Positions 1 to 11,390 of a stretch of DNA of 64,000 bases are shown piece by piece. Below the pieces are notes generated by a model that was not told where the DNA came from, ran no database searches, and saw only the letters and a list, made by a program, of their open reading frames with translations. Both the position numbers and the translations under genes were made by a program. This DNA comes from Nilaparvata lugens (Eukaryota > Arthropoda > Insecta > Hemiptera > Delphacidae): assembly GCF_014356525.2 (NCBI RefSeq), contig NC_052508.1, positions 56,891,441 through 56,955,440 of the forward strand, given 5' to 3'. Each line of letters starts with the position of its first letter. Within the stretch, counting starts at the first letter, position 1.

Positions 1-470
1 AGGGGGTCTGGAGATGTGCTTATTAGCTGTATGCCGCTCGGGTCGACCGATCCAACGTATAATTTCGCGTCTACAATGATGGATTGCCGCGACAAAAAGG
101 GTCAGCACCGGTCGATCGCGTTTATAATTTTACAAGCGTACTGTATTTATTCTGCGATGGCGGCGACGTCGGTCGAACCCCCACCCCCCACCGATCTCCG
201 CAACAAATAATTATAATAATAAGAACAATTTCAACGTCAGCAAGATAAAATGTGTAGATTTTTGCGGCGGCCAAGAGGAACAAAGATTTATGTCTCTTCC
301 TGACTAGATAATGACCATTTCAGGGTAATTGATTTCATTCTCCGGGATATATAATGCGGGATTACCTACTCCTCCCTCCACGATCGGTTTGCTTCTGCAT
401 CTTTATCAACTGCTCTTCCTTTCTCGACGACTGACTCTCTCAATCCTTCCCTTCCGTACAGTTACACTGC
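1..470. other. No gene recognised; CpG-containing start of window
   Basis: The first ~200 bases are richer in G+C and CpG than most of the window and contain a 64-codon open frame on the plus strand (16-210). That frame shows no recognisable motif and no splice or promoter context that I can support. The remainder is unremarkable and grades into pyrimidine-rich DNA before the minisatellite at 511. Confidence 0.3.
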
Positions 471-510
471 AGTGTATTATCTAGCAATCCATCTTTCTCC
501 ATGGGACCCC

Positions 511-703
511 CTATCCACAATCATATCCATCCCTCCTCTTCTATCCACAATCATATCTATCTCTCCTCTTCTTTCCTCCTATTCACAATCGTATCCATCC
601 CTCCTCTTCTATCCACAATCATATCCATCCCTCCTCTTATATCCTCCTGTCCACAATCAAATCTATCCTCCTATCAACCACCATATCTATCCCTCCTTCT
701 CTT
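511..703. repeat. 30-bp pyrimidine-rich minisatellite
   Basis: About five or six imperfect copies of a 30-bp unit beginning CTATCCACAATCATATCCAT start at 511, 541, about 579 (after an 8-bp insertion), 609 and about 650. The last copies are degenerate. The strand asymmetry (almost no G on the plus strand) leaves all frames open, so the 112- and 72-codon open frames here are by-products, not genes. Confidence 0.8.
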
Positions 704-1149
704 CTACACCACCACATAACGTGAGTTCCTCTCCAGCATTCCTTTGCGATGATGAAAACCAACACATTAAAATTGTTTATTATAAAGTATTAACTTGCAG
801 TTGTACCTAGTGACAACTGTTTCCAGTGGATAATAATTGACGACAAAATAATTCTAATCAATGATAGGTGCTGGTCAGAGATTGGACCTGAGATAAAATT
901 ATTTATGGAATCATTAAAATTGTCTGTCATTTGTTTATCTATTCATGTTTATTTATTAATCAAGAGTTCCATTGTTAATGTAAGCAGTTATAAATCAAAT
1001 ATTCAACTTTGCATTAGCACTGCATGAAAGATAGTTATTTATTGTAACATAGAATTACGATTCATGGTTTTACATTATCGATTTATGGAGTAACAACTAC
1101 TGATAATATTGAGTTTTTAATTAATTTTTAGCAAGAATAATCAACTTAT
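704..1149. other. No feature seen
   Basis: AT-rich unique sequence with stops in all frames at short intervals. I see no repeat, RNA gene or splice-bounded open frame here. Confidence 0.4.
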
Positions 1150-1345
1150 TTTCTGAAAATAATTAGGGACTGAAATTTTTGTGAAGTGAACAACTACAAG
1201 ACTTAACCTATTTCGGACTATGTGTAACCTTATCTAAATTTGGGAGAGGAATAGCACAAGGTTACCTTATTTTTCTCTCCTTATCATTTTTATGATATAC
1301 TTATTGTATGAACCAATGGAGAATAAAGAGTAACTTAAGCAGGAT
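1150..1345 (+). repeat. Stem-loop retroposon module, variant subfamily
   Basis: This copy carries the family's lead-in (AACCTATTTCGGACTATG at about 1205) followed by an imperfect stem: GGGAGAGGAATAG (1242-1254) against TTTTTCTCTCC (about 1271-1281). The loop (CACAAGGTTACC) differs from the usual GGGCTAAGCC loop. The same variant recurs inverted at 61725-62100, where a MITE sits in the loop, so this copy serves as a near-empty-site reference. The family has no recognised coding capacity. Confidence 0.6.
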
Positions 1346-1503
1346 AACACTTGTGGACAGTCATGGATTGAAGTAGAGAAGCCTTGAAAGATATGTCTTA
1401 GGAAGATTACATTGAACTACATGTAATGAGTTTCATGGATATCTGGAAGATTACCTTGAGTTTGAAGGTTTTGTCATGAAAATGTTGCCCTATTTATTAA
1501 ATA

Positions 1504-1909
1504 ATATCGGGGCACCGAGCATCGCTCGTTATTTTTATTTATTGATAAACAGAACACAATTCTCTAAAATGATCGTGTTCATATTTCACAGCTGGCTATA
1601 TGTCATCTTATGAATTTCGGGGATGCGATATTTTTATTTTTCATATACTCACTCGCTCACTCACTTTTTTACTATCCACAGCTGTTTCAGCCAAGGATGA
1701 ATTAATTATCCTTTTAATGACGTTCAACAAGTTTTCCCAAGGATGAGACCTAGTGCAATCGAATTTTTATATCATAAACCTACTATTTTCCAAATTTCGT
1801 GAAAATCGTTAGAGCCGTTTTCGAGATCCGTTGAACATAAATAACCAGCTATATAAATATAAATAACCAGATATAAAAATACAGAAATTGCTCGTTTAAT
1901 ATAATAGGA
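1504..1909 (-). mobile_element. Helitron-like non-autonomous element, family H1 copy 1
   Basis: On the minus strand it begins TCCTATTATATT with an A immediately 5'. It carries a subterminal CGAGC, then repeats of ATAACCAG-type sequence (seen inverted as CTGGTTATTT in other copies), then the motif CGTTAGAGCCGTTTTCGAGA. It ends in a small CGAGC/GCTCG hairpin followed by GGTGCCCCGATAT and a T. The lack of terminal inverted repeats or a target-site duplication, the 5' TC, the insertion between A and T and the 3' hairpin about a dozen bases from the end are rolling-circle features. The 3' end lacks the canonical CTRR. There is no Rep/helicase coding. The hairpin here has one changed loop/stem position (GCATCGCTCG). 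Confidence 0.6.
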
Positions 1910-2071
1910 TAGAAAAGTTTATAGGAAGAGAATATCCACCTCCACCCAACTATTCAATAATTATGATAAATAATTGACCCTGACATTTTGTCAATGAAAC
2001 TTATAAACATTTCAGTTCAAGATATTTTCTTCAATCAATAAATGATAAATAAGCAGTAAGTACTAGTATGA

Positions 2072-2284
2072 GGTTGAAGCATAGCCACCTCTAATACAAG
2101 GCCCCGGCCTACGATATTGCAACGTCGCAGTGTAGACCTAGAATCTAATACATGATTGGTGAAAAAGATTTTAAAAATTACCAGCTGATGTTTTCCACCA
2201 ATCATGTATTAGATTCTAGGCCTACACTGCGACGTTGCAATATCGTAGGACAGGGCCTTGTATTAGAGGTGGCTGTGGTTGAAG
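2072..2284. mobile_element. Long-hairpin MITE with 8-bp target duplication
   Basis: Two arms of roughly 85 bp, near-perfectly inverted, enclose a loop of about 25 bp. The left arm starts CATAGCCACCTCTAATACAA and the right arm ends with its inverse at about 2276. GGTTGAAG occurs directly at 2072-2079 and 2277-2284, consistent with an 8-bp target-site duplication (hAT-like length), although the terminal base of the inverted repeat is then mismatched. There is no coding capacity. High arm identity suggests a young insertion or recent foldback formation. Confidence 0.85.
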
Positions 2285-3170
2285 TGATTTATGTATTCCA
2301 TACATGAATAGATGGCAATTGAGCACGAATTTAGAATATGAATGTATCCTTTATCCTACCATGAAGTACCCTACTATGAATGTGAGACCAATTAGACCAC
2401 AGAGAAAAGATAGGATATGATACTCTTTATGGTCTTCCTCAAAGTTCCTCCTTATGGGATCTTATAGTCTTCCTCGAAGGTCCTCCTCCCTATACTATCT
2501 TTCCTCTATGGTGGGACACAGTAATCAGTCGTCGATATCCAGATTCTTTCCACACAGTTTCATAACGATTAAGTGGAGGTGGGGTGAACGGATAGAGTAG
2601 TTCCGAACGGAGCCGATAACAATAGCGATCGGCAGCGTCGATCGTTGGAAGGCGTTTAGTGAGCAGAATAAAATTTGATACGTATAAATTATTATGGTTG
2701 ATGTTATCGCGTTCAATGGAAGGATGAGAAAAAAGGACAGCGGAGGTTTTCCTTCTCCTGGTTCGGAACTAATCGGTACAGTGTGGCTTGTTTTTCCTGC
2801 CTGCCTCCGGGGCACAAATTCAAAAGGCATGACTGTGATCTCGGGCACCAAGTATCTCCCAGCTTGTATCTGGAAATACCGAATTTGTTTCGGATCCATC
2901 CGTTAGTCCCCTCACAGCATTGTTCTAAACCAGCGGTGCACAACCTCACCAGTATAGCCAACGGCCGAATTCTTCGGTATCTAAGAAAAAATACTCTTCG
3001 AAACCATTCATCTATCCCCTCCCTTCTAATCCCCCATCCCACACCAATAGATCCTGTTCTGTCTTGGAGACTATCGTGCAGTGGCTTTCCTACTACTAAT
3101 CCTGAAGCTTGAAAAACCTTCATGAATATGTGTTCCAGTTCCAAATCTCGAGAATAAAAAGAGTTAACAA
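2285..3170. other. Unassigned sequence with moderate GC; overlapping open frames
   Basis: Between 2520 and 3140 the base composition rises and three open frames of 70-143 codons overlap on both strands. None shows a recognisable domain and they cannot all be real. I see no consensus splice sites joining them to anything. They are recorded as unassigned. Confidence 0.3.
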
Positions 3171-3177
3171 CTCGCAG

Positions 3178-3352
3178 AAATACTACATTTTATTGAATAC
3201 ATTCAGTTTACACTTTAAAAACTTCAAGGCTACTAGAAGTATTGGAACACTGTAACAACACTTGAAAATGGCGTTTCAAGTGTTGAAACTTCGAGTTGTT
3301 GTGTTGTGATAAAATAAAAGGGTACTTGATATAATATGCTATTGTGTTCCAC
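3178..3352 (+). mobile_element. Snap-back element, truncated copy
   Basis: The right half matches the copy at 35752-35934: a run AAATAAAAGGGTACTTGATA near 3312-3332, then GTGTTCC near the end. In the middle CAACACTTGAAA (3256-3267) pairs perfectly with TTTCAAGTGTTG (3274-3285) around a 6-base loop, ATGGCG. The left arm of the outer inverted repeat is not preserved. The family is non-coding. Confidence 0.55.
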
Positions 3353-4129
3353 TACAAATTGATTATATGTTTATTGTTGTTTCACTGCATATTAATTATT
3401 GTATAGTGTTCATTGTATTGATTCATCAACAGAGAGAAATTCTTTTTTCAAAATTCCATGAAAATGTCAAGCTACTTCGAAAAAAGAATTCTTCAGATTT
3501 ACCATAATGAAGCGACACTTTTAATTATTCAATCAAGTATTATTATTTTTATTGTCACTCATATTATCAAACTATCCTGGTAATATTATTGTATATCTGT
3601 CATGCATTATCAAAAAATAAATTAAAAAAACAATTTTTCTCATTTTTTAATTTTTTACTAAAAACTTTTCAACAGAAATGTCATTATCAAGTGAGTGAAT
3701 CACTTGGATTTGAGGGTACTTAGATTTTTTATTTTATTTCTGGTTTTGTATATTTGCTGCGCATTTTTCTTAGCTCCGCTTTTGAATTCTTCGGAAGGTG
3801 AGCGAGGGTAATGTGGGAGCAGGGGAAATATATTTCAACCTCAATTGAATGTTTTGGGTGATTGTAGCTGATACTAGTGTAGGGGTGTTGGGGGCACGGC
3901 ATGTCCCTGCCGCGCACGATGGACCACATCATTAGAGACACTGGATAGGAATGCGATGTTGCTCACCATTATATAGCTGTGATTTCGTTTTATGTTTTAT
4001 TATCGTGAAAATCGTATAACATGTGGGCCGAAATGATATAGTGTTTACTGTACGCACACCGGTCGGTTTTTAAAAGAAAAATATTAATATGCAAATGCAA
4101 GGTGTTTTAACAGCAAGGGATCTTCACCG
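3353..4129. other. No feature seen; AT-rich
   Basis: AT-rich with several homopolymer runs (around 3600-3660). A 70-codon minus-strand frame (3729-3941) has no recognisable motif. Nothing else can be supported. Confidence 0.4.
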
Positions 4130-4290
4130 GCGCATACACAAACTGGAAACAAACATTGAAGATCGCCCCCTCCCGCGCTAGTTCTGGTCTCCACTTTATT
4201 TCGAGTCACTGCAGGGGGGCGCGCCCCCCACCCCCGGCCCCCCCGCTGCTATAGCGTGTTACAAGGGCCACTGGAATACTTGACCGGCAT
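4130..4290. promoter_or_regulatory. Local GC-rich patch with perfect GC palindrome
   Basis: This short island is far richer in G+C than its surroundings. It includes the 16-bp perfect palindrome GGGGGGCGCGCCCCCC and adjacent C-runs at about 4205-4240. It could be a regulatory or promoter-proximal patch, or a G-quadruplex-prone tract, but no TATA box, initiator or linked open frame was identified. The function is unknown. Confidence 0.2.
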
Positions 4291-4636
4291 TAAAAACTCA
4301 AATTTATATCACCGTAGAAACAATAATTTTATTGCCACGGTGGAAAGCCGTCCCCCGTTAACTATCCTCACTCCTCGTCCTGACAAATCATAACAATTAT
4401 GTAAGCTTATTTCATTCAGACAACAGAACAAGCATGCGTCATGCGTCATGCCTAGGTTGCAGCGATTAGCTCACAGTCACAGATGATAGACCAATAAACC
4501 AGGGGAGAGTTATTGCTTTCTGTTTGCACATTTTGGATATTTTAATCTCCTATTCTATCTTGATGAACTATACTATCATCAAAATATAGCAAACAGTCAA
4601 TGATCAAGGTTTTTCAGTTCATTTATTTCCTTCTCA

Positions 4637-4770
4637 ATGATATCACATTGTACAAATCAAATACTCAACATGAGGAAAGGCACAACAGGCTCATGCCCAA
4701 AACTGTCCCATTCCCAATTTATACTATACTGTCCAAATCCAAAAGTTGGTTATGTCACTTTCACTTTCCA
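4637..4770 (-). repeat. Stem-loop retroposon module
   Basis: Inverted copy of the dispersed module. On the plus strand it reads AGGCACAACAGGCTCATGCC and then CAAAACTGTCCCATTCCC, i.e. the family core CAGTTTTGGGC...GCCTGTTG on the minus strand. An AT-rich stretch beginning TTTATTTCC at 4622 lies beyond its 3' end and may be the remains of a tail. Non-coding. Confidence 0.65.
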
Positions 4771-5111
4771 AAATAGAATTTACGCTCTTCAATACTCAGA
4801 TAAACATGATACAAACATGTTTGATAATAGTAATAATAATAATAATACAAAGAATGAATTTACTCCACTTGTGCTGTAGTACCAAAAAGAGTCTGAATCG
4901 AACAATATTAATGTTTTAATCATTACTTTTAACACTAACCAATAAATGATGTACAGTATCCAATGTGTCAATGAGTTCCTTCTTCGTTTTTATGTTGTTA
5001 ATCAAAACATAAGACGGTTGAAAAAGTAAGGGGTCGCTCAATTTATGGTTAAAGATTGGAATGTTGATGGTTGTAGATTTATAGAACTAATAAAATTATG
5101 ATTTTTCTTAG

Positions 5112-5441
5112 TGAATTATTTACTGAAGGGATTTCTAGTAGGTAGTCGGAAGCCACAACATTTGACATCTATGGAATCAGAACTTCGAATACTTCAAACA
5201 AGATATAGCAAAATAGGCCTTGACAGAAACTGATGCAGAGAGATGGGAGAAGCTTATTGCTCTTGAAAACAGATACAGTAACACAAAACCCGAATCAACG
5301 CTGTATCTGTTGAAGTTCTTGTGTTCCAGAGTGAGAAATCCGAGAATGGAGACAGTCATTAGTGCACACCTACAGTACCAGAATAAGCTGTTGAGGAATT
5401 CCCCTTATAATACTGAATCAGTATTCCCTCACATCCCTTAG
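5112..5441 (+). pseudogene. Coding-like terminal-exon fragment of unknown gene, frameshifted
   Basis: A good acceptor (TTTTTCTTAG, ending at 5111) is followed by an open frame beginning NYLLKGFLVGSRKPQ that continues through MESELRILQTRYSK. It then runs into a stop just after 5215. In the next frame an open stretch begins at about 5217 (TETDAERWEKLIALENRY) and continues for about 73 codons to TAG at 5439-5441. The two halves read like one hydrophilic, helical protein separated by a one-base frame change. This suggests a decayed gene or retrocopy, or a real last exon with a sequence error. I do not recognise the family. No upstream exon was identified with confidence, and AATAAA-type signals occur only in the repeat downstream. 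Confidence 0.4.
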
Positions 5442-5799
5442 AAAATTAGCAATGTCAACCTTCACAAAGGCCTATGCTGTATTCTCCATGCCCCATTCCC
5501 TTGTGCTATAAATTTCACTTTGTAAAATTTCACAGTACGATAGTCGGTAGTAAAGAAAATGCAACAAACATTATTTCTGAATAGAGAAACATTCTATGAG
5601 TATTTCATTACAGAAAGTATTGAAGATGAACCAATCAAACTTCATTACAGAAGTTTTGAAGATATATCAAATCAAAAATTCCAATTTGTAGAGATTTGAG
5701 TGGAATATTTTTGTTTTTAATCAGTTTTTAAATATCAAAATTCAAAATTTTTAGTTTAGTCATTAGTTTTGAAGTGGAAATTGGACTTTTTGAAGTGAA
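5442..5799. other. No feature seen; possible 3' flank of the preceding fragment
   Basis: AT-rich sequence after the stop at 5441, with no convincing poly(A) signal before the repeat at 5800 and no other open frame of note. Confidence 0.3.
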
Positions 5800-5945
5800 A
5801 GTGAAATCTTAACCTTATTCTTTTTTGAAACTTTTATTTGTAAAAATTTGGGAGAAGAGAGTTTTGGGCTATGCCTGTTGTCTTCTCTCAATCATATTAT
5901 ATTTATTATAATTATGATTTGTAATTGTCAATGAAATAAATAAAT
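5800..5945 (+). repeat. Stem-loop retroposon module
   Basis: The module core GAGTTTTGGGCTATGCCTGT sits inside a stem formed by GGGAGAAGA (about 5850) and TCTTCTCTC (about 5881). A downstream AAATAAATAAAT tail ends at about 5943. Compared with other copies the stem arms differ in sequence but still pair. Confidence 0.65.
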
Positions 5946-6765
5946 CGGTGACATACCTTGAAAGATGATTATTCTGTATCGTGTAATTTTAGCCTGATAA
6001 CAATGATCTGCTTCATAAAAGGATACGTTCTCTAGATGCAATCTGCAATCATCTTAATAAATCGCTACTCTAGTCTACTAACTTGCGAAATAGCCGCATT
6101 TGTGGAGTGAAGTGATAATAATTCATGAGAAACATGGCTGACAGTTATTAATATAATATGTTGTCCATATCAGGTAAAAAGAGTGCGACAGATAGACAGC
6201 AGCAGTGGTGGAGAGGTCTGTGTGTAGAACATACACGCATAGCAGATAGTAGTGAGCATGGTAATGAGGGGAGCTCTCTACTTAGCCCCAGGTCCAACGT
6301 TGCTCGTCCAAGTAGGTACGCTTCTTGAAGAAGGATATAAGGCATTTATCAGATTAATTGCGTACAGTGTCCTCCCACGGTATTCCGGCCAATCATCGGA
6401 CATCATCGACACTCTTCTCTTTTTCCGCCATTTTGTTTTCTTCTCTCCCTTCTCCTCCCACCGACAATTTCCCCCCAAACCTGTCACTCATCCGACCGAC
6501 GTTCGTCTACTCCACTTCCTCCTCATCATCCTCCCCATGTCCCCTCTGTAAGTTCACTTAGTTCTTACTAAACTTTCATACATACCACTCGTGGATTATT
6601 TACTCAAATATTTTGTGTTTTACCGGTTTTTGACATTCATGTATAAGTAGGTGTTTATTTTATTTTTATCATGCATGAAATCATTGGAATTCAAATAGAC
6701 TGATTCAATACGCGTACTATCTTTGTTTTTTGAAGTGTGAATAAATTGTTATTTTGATGAGTGAT
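5946..6765. other. No gene recognised
   Basis: Contains a patch of moderate GC and CT-rich sequence (6240-6550) with overlapping open frames of 65-99 codons on both strands. Pyrimidine strand bias explains their openness. No motif or splice-bounded exon is convincing. Confidence 0.35.
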
Positions 6766-6769
6766 AGTA

Positions 6770-6905
6770 GCTTAACCTAGATTTTGTTTTGGACTGTAGT
6801 ATACATTTAAAACGGGACAGTTTTGGGCATAAGCCTGTTGTGCCTCCTCATATAACAGTAAAAATAATTGAACGACTGAGAAAATGAATAAACTATAAAT
6901 TCAAT
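6770..6905 (+). repeat. Stem-loop retroposon module
   Basis: Starts near AACCTAGATTTTG, with TTTGGACTG and then ACAGTTTTGGGCATAAGCCT followed by GTTGTGCCTCC. The inner GGC...GCC stem is intact and the outer stem is weak. An AATAAA-like A/T tail follows at about 6889. Confidence 0.6.
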
Positions 6906-7730
6906 CTTTGGTTATAAATTTTCTATGCTTTTACACTCCAGAGCGAAGCTAGGTCCCCAGATATTAATAATAATCGTGAATCTAATCCATGATGCCAGTA
7001 TTTTGAAAGGATCTATTGGATAGTAATTGCCAATATATAATTATATGCAAGAAACCAATAATCCAGGCTTCCAATATTTTACAACTAAACATCATTTTGA
7101 ATGAGAATATTTTCAATAGTTAAGTCTGAAAATCATACTCACAAAATGTAATCGACTTGTCTCGGCCGAAATCAGCATTTCCACAAATTTACGAAGCGGT
7201 GCAATCCGGCTATATGCATTAGGAATGTGAATTGAAGTGAATTTTCTAATTTGACATAAGTTTTATTCCGTGAAACGTCTTCGTTTACCAGGTAAAAAAC
7301 TCCCACTCGCGACATCGGTATTTATCTAATTAAAATTCTTTCCACTGTAAGCTGGGAGAGAATTATATTAAAAATTGTATGGCTAAGGACGAGATGTCTG
7401 CTTTTCTCATTACACCGATGCGTTTTCTGTTTTCTTCTGTCATCCTGGTGGGATTCTTCTTTCGGAGGTTCCTCGACCCTCCATTCCACCATCCGATCCC
7501 ATTCGTCTCTTCCCTTTTATCCGCCACATAAATCATCCGACATGTCTGCTCGCCTGATATACGCTGCTAATAAAAAAGCCAGCTACACCGAAATGTAAAC
7601 TTCATCCCAGCTTCTCTCATATGTTGCCGCTTATGAAATCATTTCTTTTTAGTCATCCACGAATGTCTGGAATGAATAATTAGTAACTCTATCAATCAAT
7701 TATTTTTCATTCAGATCATTATTAAGATCA
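6906..7730. other. No feature seen
   Basis: AT-rich sequence with a slightly GC-richer block at 7400-7560. No open frame, RNA gene or inverted repeat stands out. Confidence 0.4.
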
Positions 7731-8212
7731 GGCACAAAGAACGAATGAAAGCAAGTGGGTTTGTAGAGACGAATCCGTAATGAAACTGAAAAGTCAATTA
7801 GAAAGTCAAAAAATATTGGGTCCAATGTTTTTGGGTTTAACAATATTCATCTAAGCCATGAAATTATACAGCAATGAACAATTAATATTGAAAGAGAGAC
7901 ATCGATCAATATTGATATATAAATAATATTTGATTATCACTTTAGTGTCCTGGAGAATATGAAAATGAGAAAACCATAATTTTCCGGATTGGACACAAAG
8001 AACAAATGGAAGCAAGTGGGATTGTGGAGACGAATTCGTAATGAAACTGAAAAGTCAATAATTTTGGCTTTAGCCATAAATCATTACTTTTCTAAGCAAC
8101 GAGTAATTAATATTGAAATAAACATCGATAAATATTAATTTCTAAACTATATTTTATTATCACTTTCGTGTCCTGAAGAAAATGTAAATGGGAAAATCAT
8201 GATTTTCCTGAT
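7731..8212. repeat. Diverged tandem duplication, 260-bp period
   Basis: Unit 1 begins GGCACAAAGAACGAATG at 7731 and unit 2 begins GGACACAAAGAACAAATG at 7991. Both carry AAGCAAGTGGG..TTGT and ATGAAACTGAAAAGTCAAT and end near TATCACTTT.GTGTCCTG..GAA. Several indels separate the units, so the duplication is not recent. There is no coding signal. Confidence 0.75.
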
Positions 8213-9194
8213 CAGGATAACTAATTCAATATCGCCTCAAAAATTTGATCATTACCAAGAAACATTACAGCAATACAACATTTTGCGTTTTTCTTGAATA
8301 TTGTGCTGTTGAAAAGCATACAAGATAATATTTTGATATTATCTTTGCAGGCGGTGTTATATCACGATTACCTGCACGGGTAATTGAAACTGCGTCTTCT
8401 TTAAAGACCCTGTGCAAGGAAGTTGGAGAAATGCAATAAAAACTATTCATATGTAAATGACACAGGGGACGCATGCGCGGTGGACACACGTCCCTTGCAA
8501 CCATGTACCAGGCAAAGCAACAAGAGTACAATGGGCAGTGTTCTCTAATTATTCAGATTTCAAATAACTGTGTCACTACATTACTGCGGCAGACCTTATA
8601 CTACGTCTGGAGTTCTTACTAAGGGCCCCTTATACACGAGTTTACTACGAGTGGACTTTTACGGCTCTATTCCTTTTTCAAGTGGCATTTCCTATAGCTT
8701 TACCGTCCATCATCGTCTATGATTATTCATTGTAATGCATTCCAGTTTTCTCGCTCTATCATTCCAAGTTGTCACCAAGTTTTCCAATATCAGTTGGATG
8801 TTTCATTCATCAACAAATACAATAGAAATTACTAATACTCTAATCTTCCAAAAAAGCTAACAATATTCATGATCTATGCCAACAAGAGAAATTCTTTAAA
8901 TTAAATCATCAATGGGAAAACTAATTTAGGCTTACAATCAACATCGTAATTCATCTCATTGATTAGAAATTCAAAAATGTTATCAATCACAACATCATTA
9001 CCCAGGAAGAAAAGACATGCCCCTGTTGAGGATTCCTTGTGGAAATATTCGATAATAAAAGGCTCAAAGTTGAATGGATTATTTTGAGTCGTCTTGAATA
9101 TTGAATTTCAATTCAATCGTCTCAAATCAGGTTGTTCTCTCAATTTTGTTAGAAGACCAATGTCAAAAAAGGCCGTATTGTATTATGGATCTTA
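8213..9194. other. No gene recognised
   Basis: Includes an 88-codon minus-strand open frame (8265-8531) without a recognisable motif. The rest is AT-rich unique sequence. Confidence 0.35.
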
Positions 9195-9343
9195 GGCGCG
9201 GTTGCACAAAAGCCGGTTAAATTTTAACCGTGATTACTTTCACGAGAACCAATCAGAGGAGGCCTTTTTGATGAGACGGCTTCTCTGGTTGGTTCTCTGG
9301 TTAATCAGGGTTTGAAATTGAACCGGCTTTTGTGTAACCTGGC
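9195..9343. mobile_element. MITE, CCGGTT-ended family, copy 1
   Basis: The left end reads GCGGTTGCACAAAAGCCGGT and the right end GAACCGGCTTTTGTGTAACC, forming inverted termini. Inside, ACGAGAACCAATCAGAG is roughly inverted to CTCTGGTTGGTTCTCTGG. Related copies lie at 34266, 50517 and 56091. About 149 bp long and non-coding. A clean target duplication is not visible at this copy. Confidence 0.75.
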
Positions 9344-9375
9344 CTTCGTGTTTTGATAGACGACTCAGGGTTAAA

Positions 9376-9777
9376 TCCTATTATATTAAGCGAGCAATTT
9401 CTGTATTTATTTATCTGGTTATTTTCATATCTGGCTATTTTTATATATAATTATTTATGTTTAACGGATCTCGAAAACGGCTCTAACGATTTTCACGAAA
9501 CTTGGAACATAGTAGGTTTATGATATAAAGATTCGATTGCACTATAGGTCTCATCCTTGAGAAAACTCGCTGAACGACATTGAAAGGATAATTCATCCTT
9601 GGCTGAAACAGCTGTGGATAGTAAAAAAGTGAGTATGTGAAAAATCAAAATATCGCATCCCTAAAATTCATAAGATGCCGTATAGCCAGCTGTGAAATAT
9701 AAACACGATCATTTTAGAAAATTGTGTTCTGTTTATCAATAAATAAAAATAACGAGCGAAGCTCGTTGCCCCGATAT
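9376..9777 (+). mobile_element. Helitron-like non-autonomous element, family H1 copy 2
   Basis: Starts TCCTATTATATTAAGCGAGC with A at 9375. The CTGGTTATTT/CTGGCTATTT block, TAACGGATCTCGAAAACGGC and CTAACGATTTTCACGAAAC follow. It ends in the hairpin CGAGCGAAGCTCG, then TTGCCCCGATAT at 9777 and a T. No terminal inverted repeat or target duplication is seen. This copy and the one at 1504 share an interior (GCTGAAACAGCTGTGGATAG) that lacks the stem-loop module carried by the copies at 13534 and 57844. Confidence 0.65.
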
Positions 9778-10705
9778 TATTAATGAAACTATCTACATTC
9801 CAAATCAAGCAACAGGAAGAGTTAATATGGTTTAAGAGGCTCTTTTATTGATAAATCTTTTGGGTAATCTGGATTGAGTGAAATTATTGGAAGTCTTGGT
9901 TATTACTGTTCATGCTTCAGGATTTAATTCTTGCAATTTAAATCTTGGGCACAGCATGGCTCGTTCTGTAAATGGAATGAAATTACAAATTGCACAAACG
10001 TCAGAGCTACTACATGATCATCATAAATTGATGAATGATAATAATCATTGATAATTGATTCATCATGATCATCATAATTGATAAATTGCATCTTTTGCAA
10101 TTTTAGTATCTTAGATAACCCCCAAAGAGGAGAGTATACATGAGTTTCATTGAATTTGGAGAACAGTGGGATTATTGAAGCTTGAGAAAATATACAATTT
10201 AAAGTATAGTTTTAAACTAATATTGAACTTTGAACGTCAAATTAAAACTATAAACTAATGAATTAGCTATCAAATTGTAAGGCTCGTAACAAAAATCTCA
10301 ACGTTGGAGTTGAAGGATCTTGAGTAAACCTTCCAGCTGAAATAACATGCCATATTTATTTTCTGTACATATTTCAGTCTAGTCCAGAAAGCAAGTCAAT
10401 CATCATAATTCATGTTCGAGTATTGTGACAGCTTGCACTGGAGTTCACGCATACAATCATTCTAAGTAGGAAACGTTCAATAAATGTGCGTTACTTGTAA
10501 ATCATTAGCTAGCATTCCTTCGTTTTAATAGCAGATTACTTTATGATTGGATTGCTTCACTAGCGAGGCTAGGAAACTGTGATGACTAATTGGCTTATTT
10601 CACTAGCACTGCCCACCGTGCAAGCTGCAACTTTTCTTGAGAGTTTTACACTTACTCACAAATACTTATTATTGGGAGACTTGACGCAAGACCATTTTAA
10701 AAAAA
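9778..10705. other. No gene recognised
   Basis: AT-rich DNA with a small palindromic ATGATCAT-rich cluster at 10010-10090. No open frame or RNA gene is supported. Confidence 0.4.
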
Positions 10706-11348
10706 TCTGGTGTGGCGCACTCACACAACTTTCCTTGCCGTTATGAAAATTTATCACCTGACGTTAGTGTTCACACGAATCTCAAGTCTACTATTCAAAG
10801 ATTCAAGCCAGCTGGTGACAGGACAATAGCGCTGGAGACACGCGAAGTCTGCTATCTCTTCATAGTGAATGATTTGATAGAATCAACAGTTTGCAATAGA
10901 AATAATAACGTTTTCTCGAATTTCGAACTTATTTTAAATTTCAGGTGAAAATGTTACTGAACATTGATTGTAGAGATTTTCATGATCAATCTTTTCCACT
11001 TGGAATTTTTTGTTTAAAATCAAAAGCCTGATAATTGGGAATCTAAAATCAAACTTTGCATAGATGGGGCGGAGCTCCTGGAATTTTTACAGTCGATGAC
11101 AGTCGATAGAGCTTATTGATGACTATTTAAGGTATAAATTTGATTAAAATCGTTGGAGCCGTTTTCGAGAAAATCGCGAAAAACCCTGTTTTTGACAACA
11201 TTTTTGCCATTTTAGCCGCCATCTTGAATCGCATTTGATCGAAATTGTTCGTGTCGGATCCTTATATTGTAAGGACCTTACGTTCCAAATTTCAAGTCAT
11301 TCCGTTAATTGGGAGATGAGATATCGTGTACACAGACGCACATACACT

Positions 11349-11390
<42 letters not shown>

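Noticed and set aside
472..810. 112-codon Ser/Pro-rich frame
   Set aside because: Open only because the minisatellite is nearly free of G on the plus strand.
2525..3144. 143- and 124-codon minus-strand frames
   Set aside because: They overlap each other and plus-strand frames, show no domain, and have no splice or promoter context.
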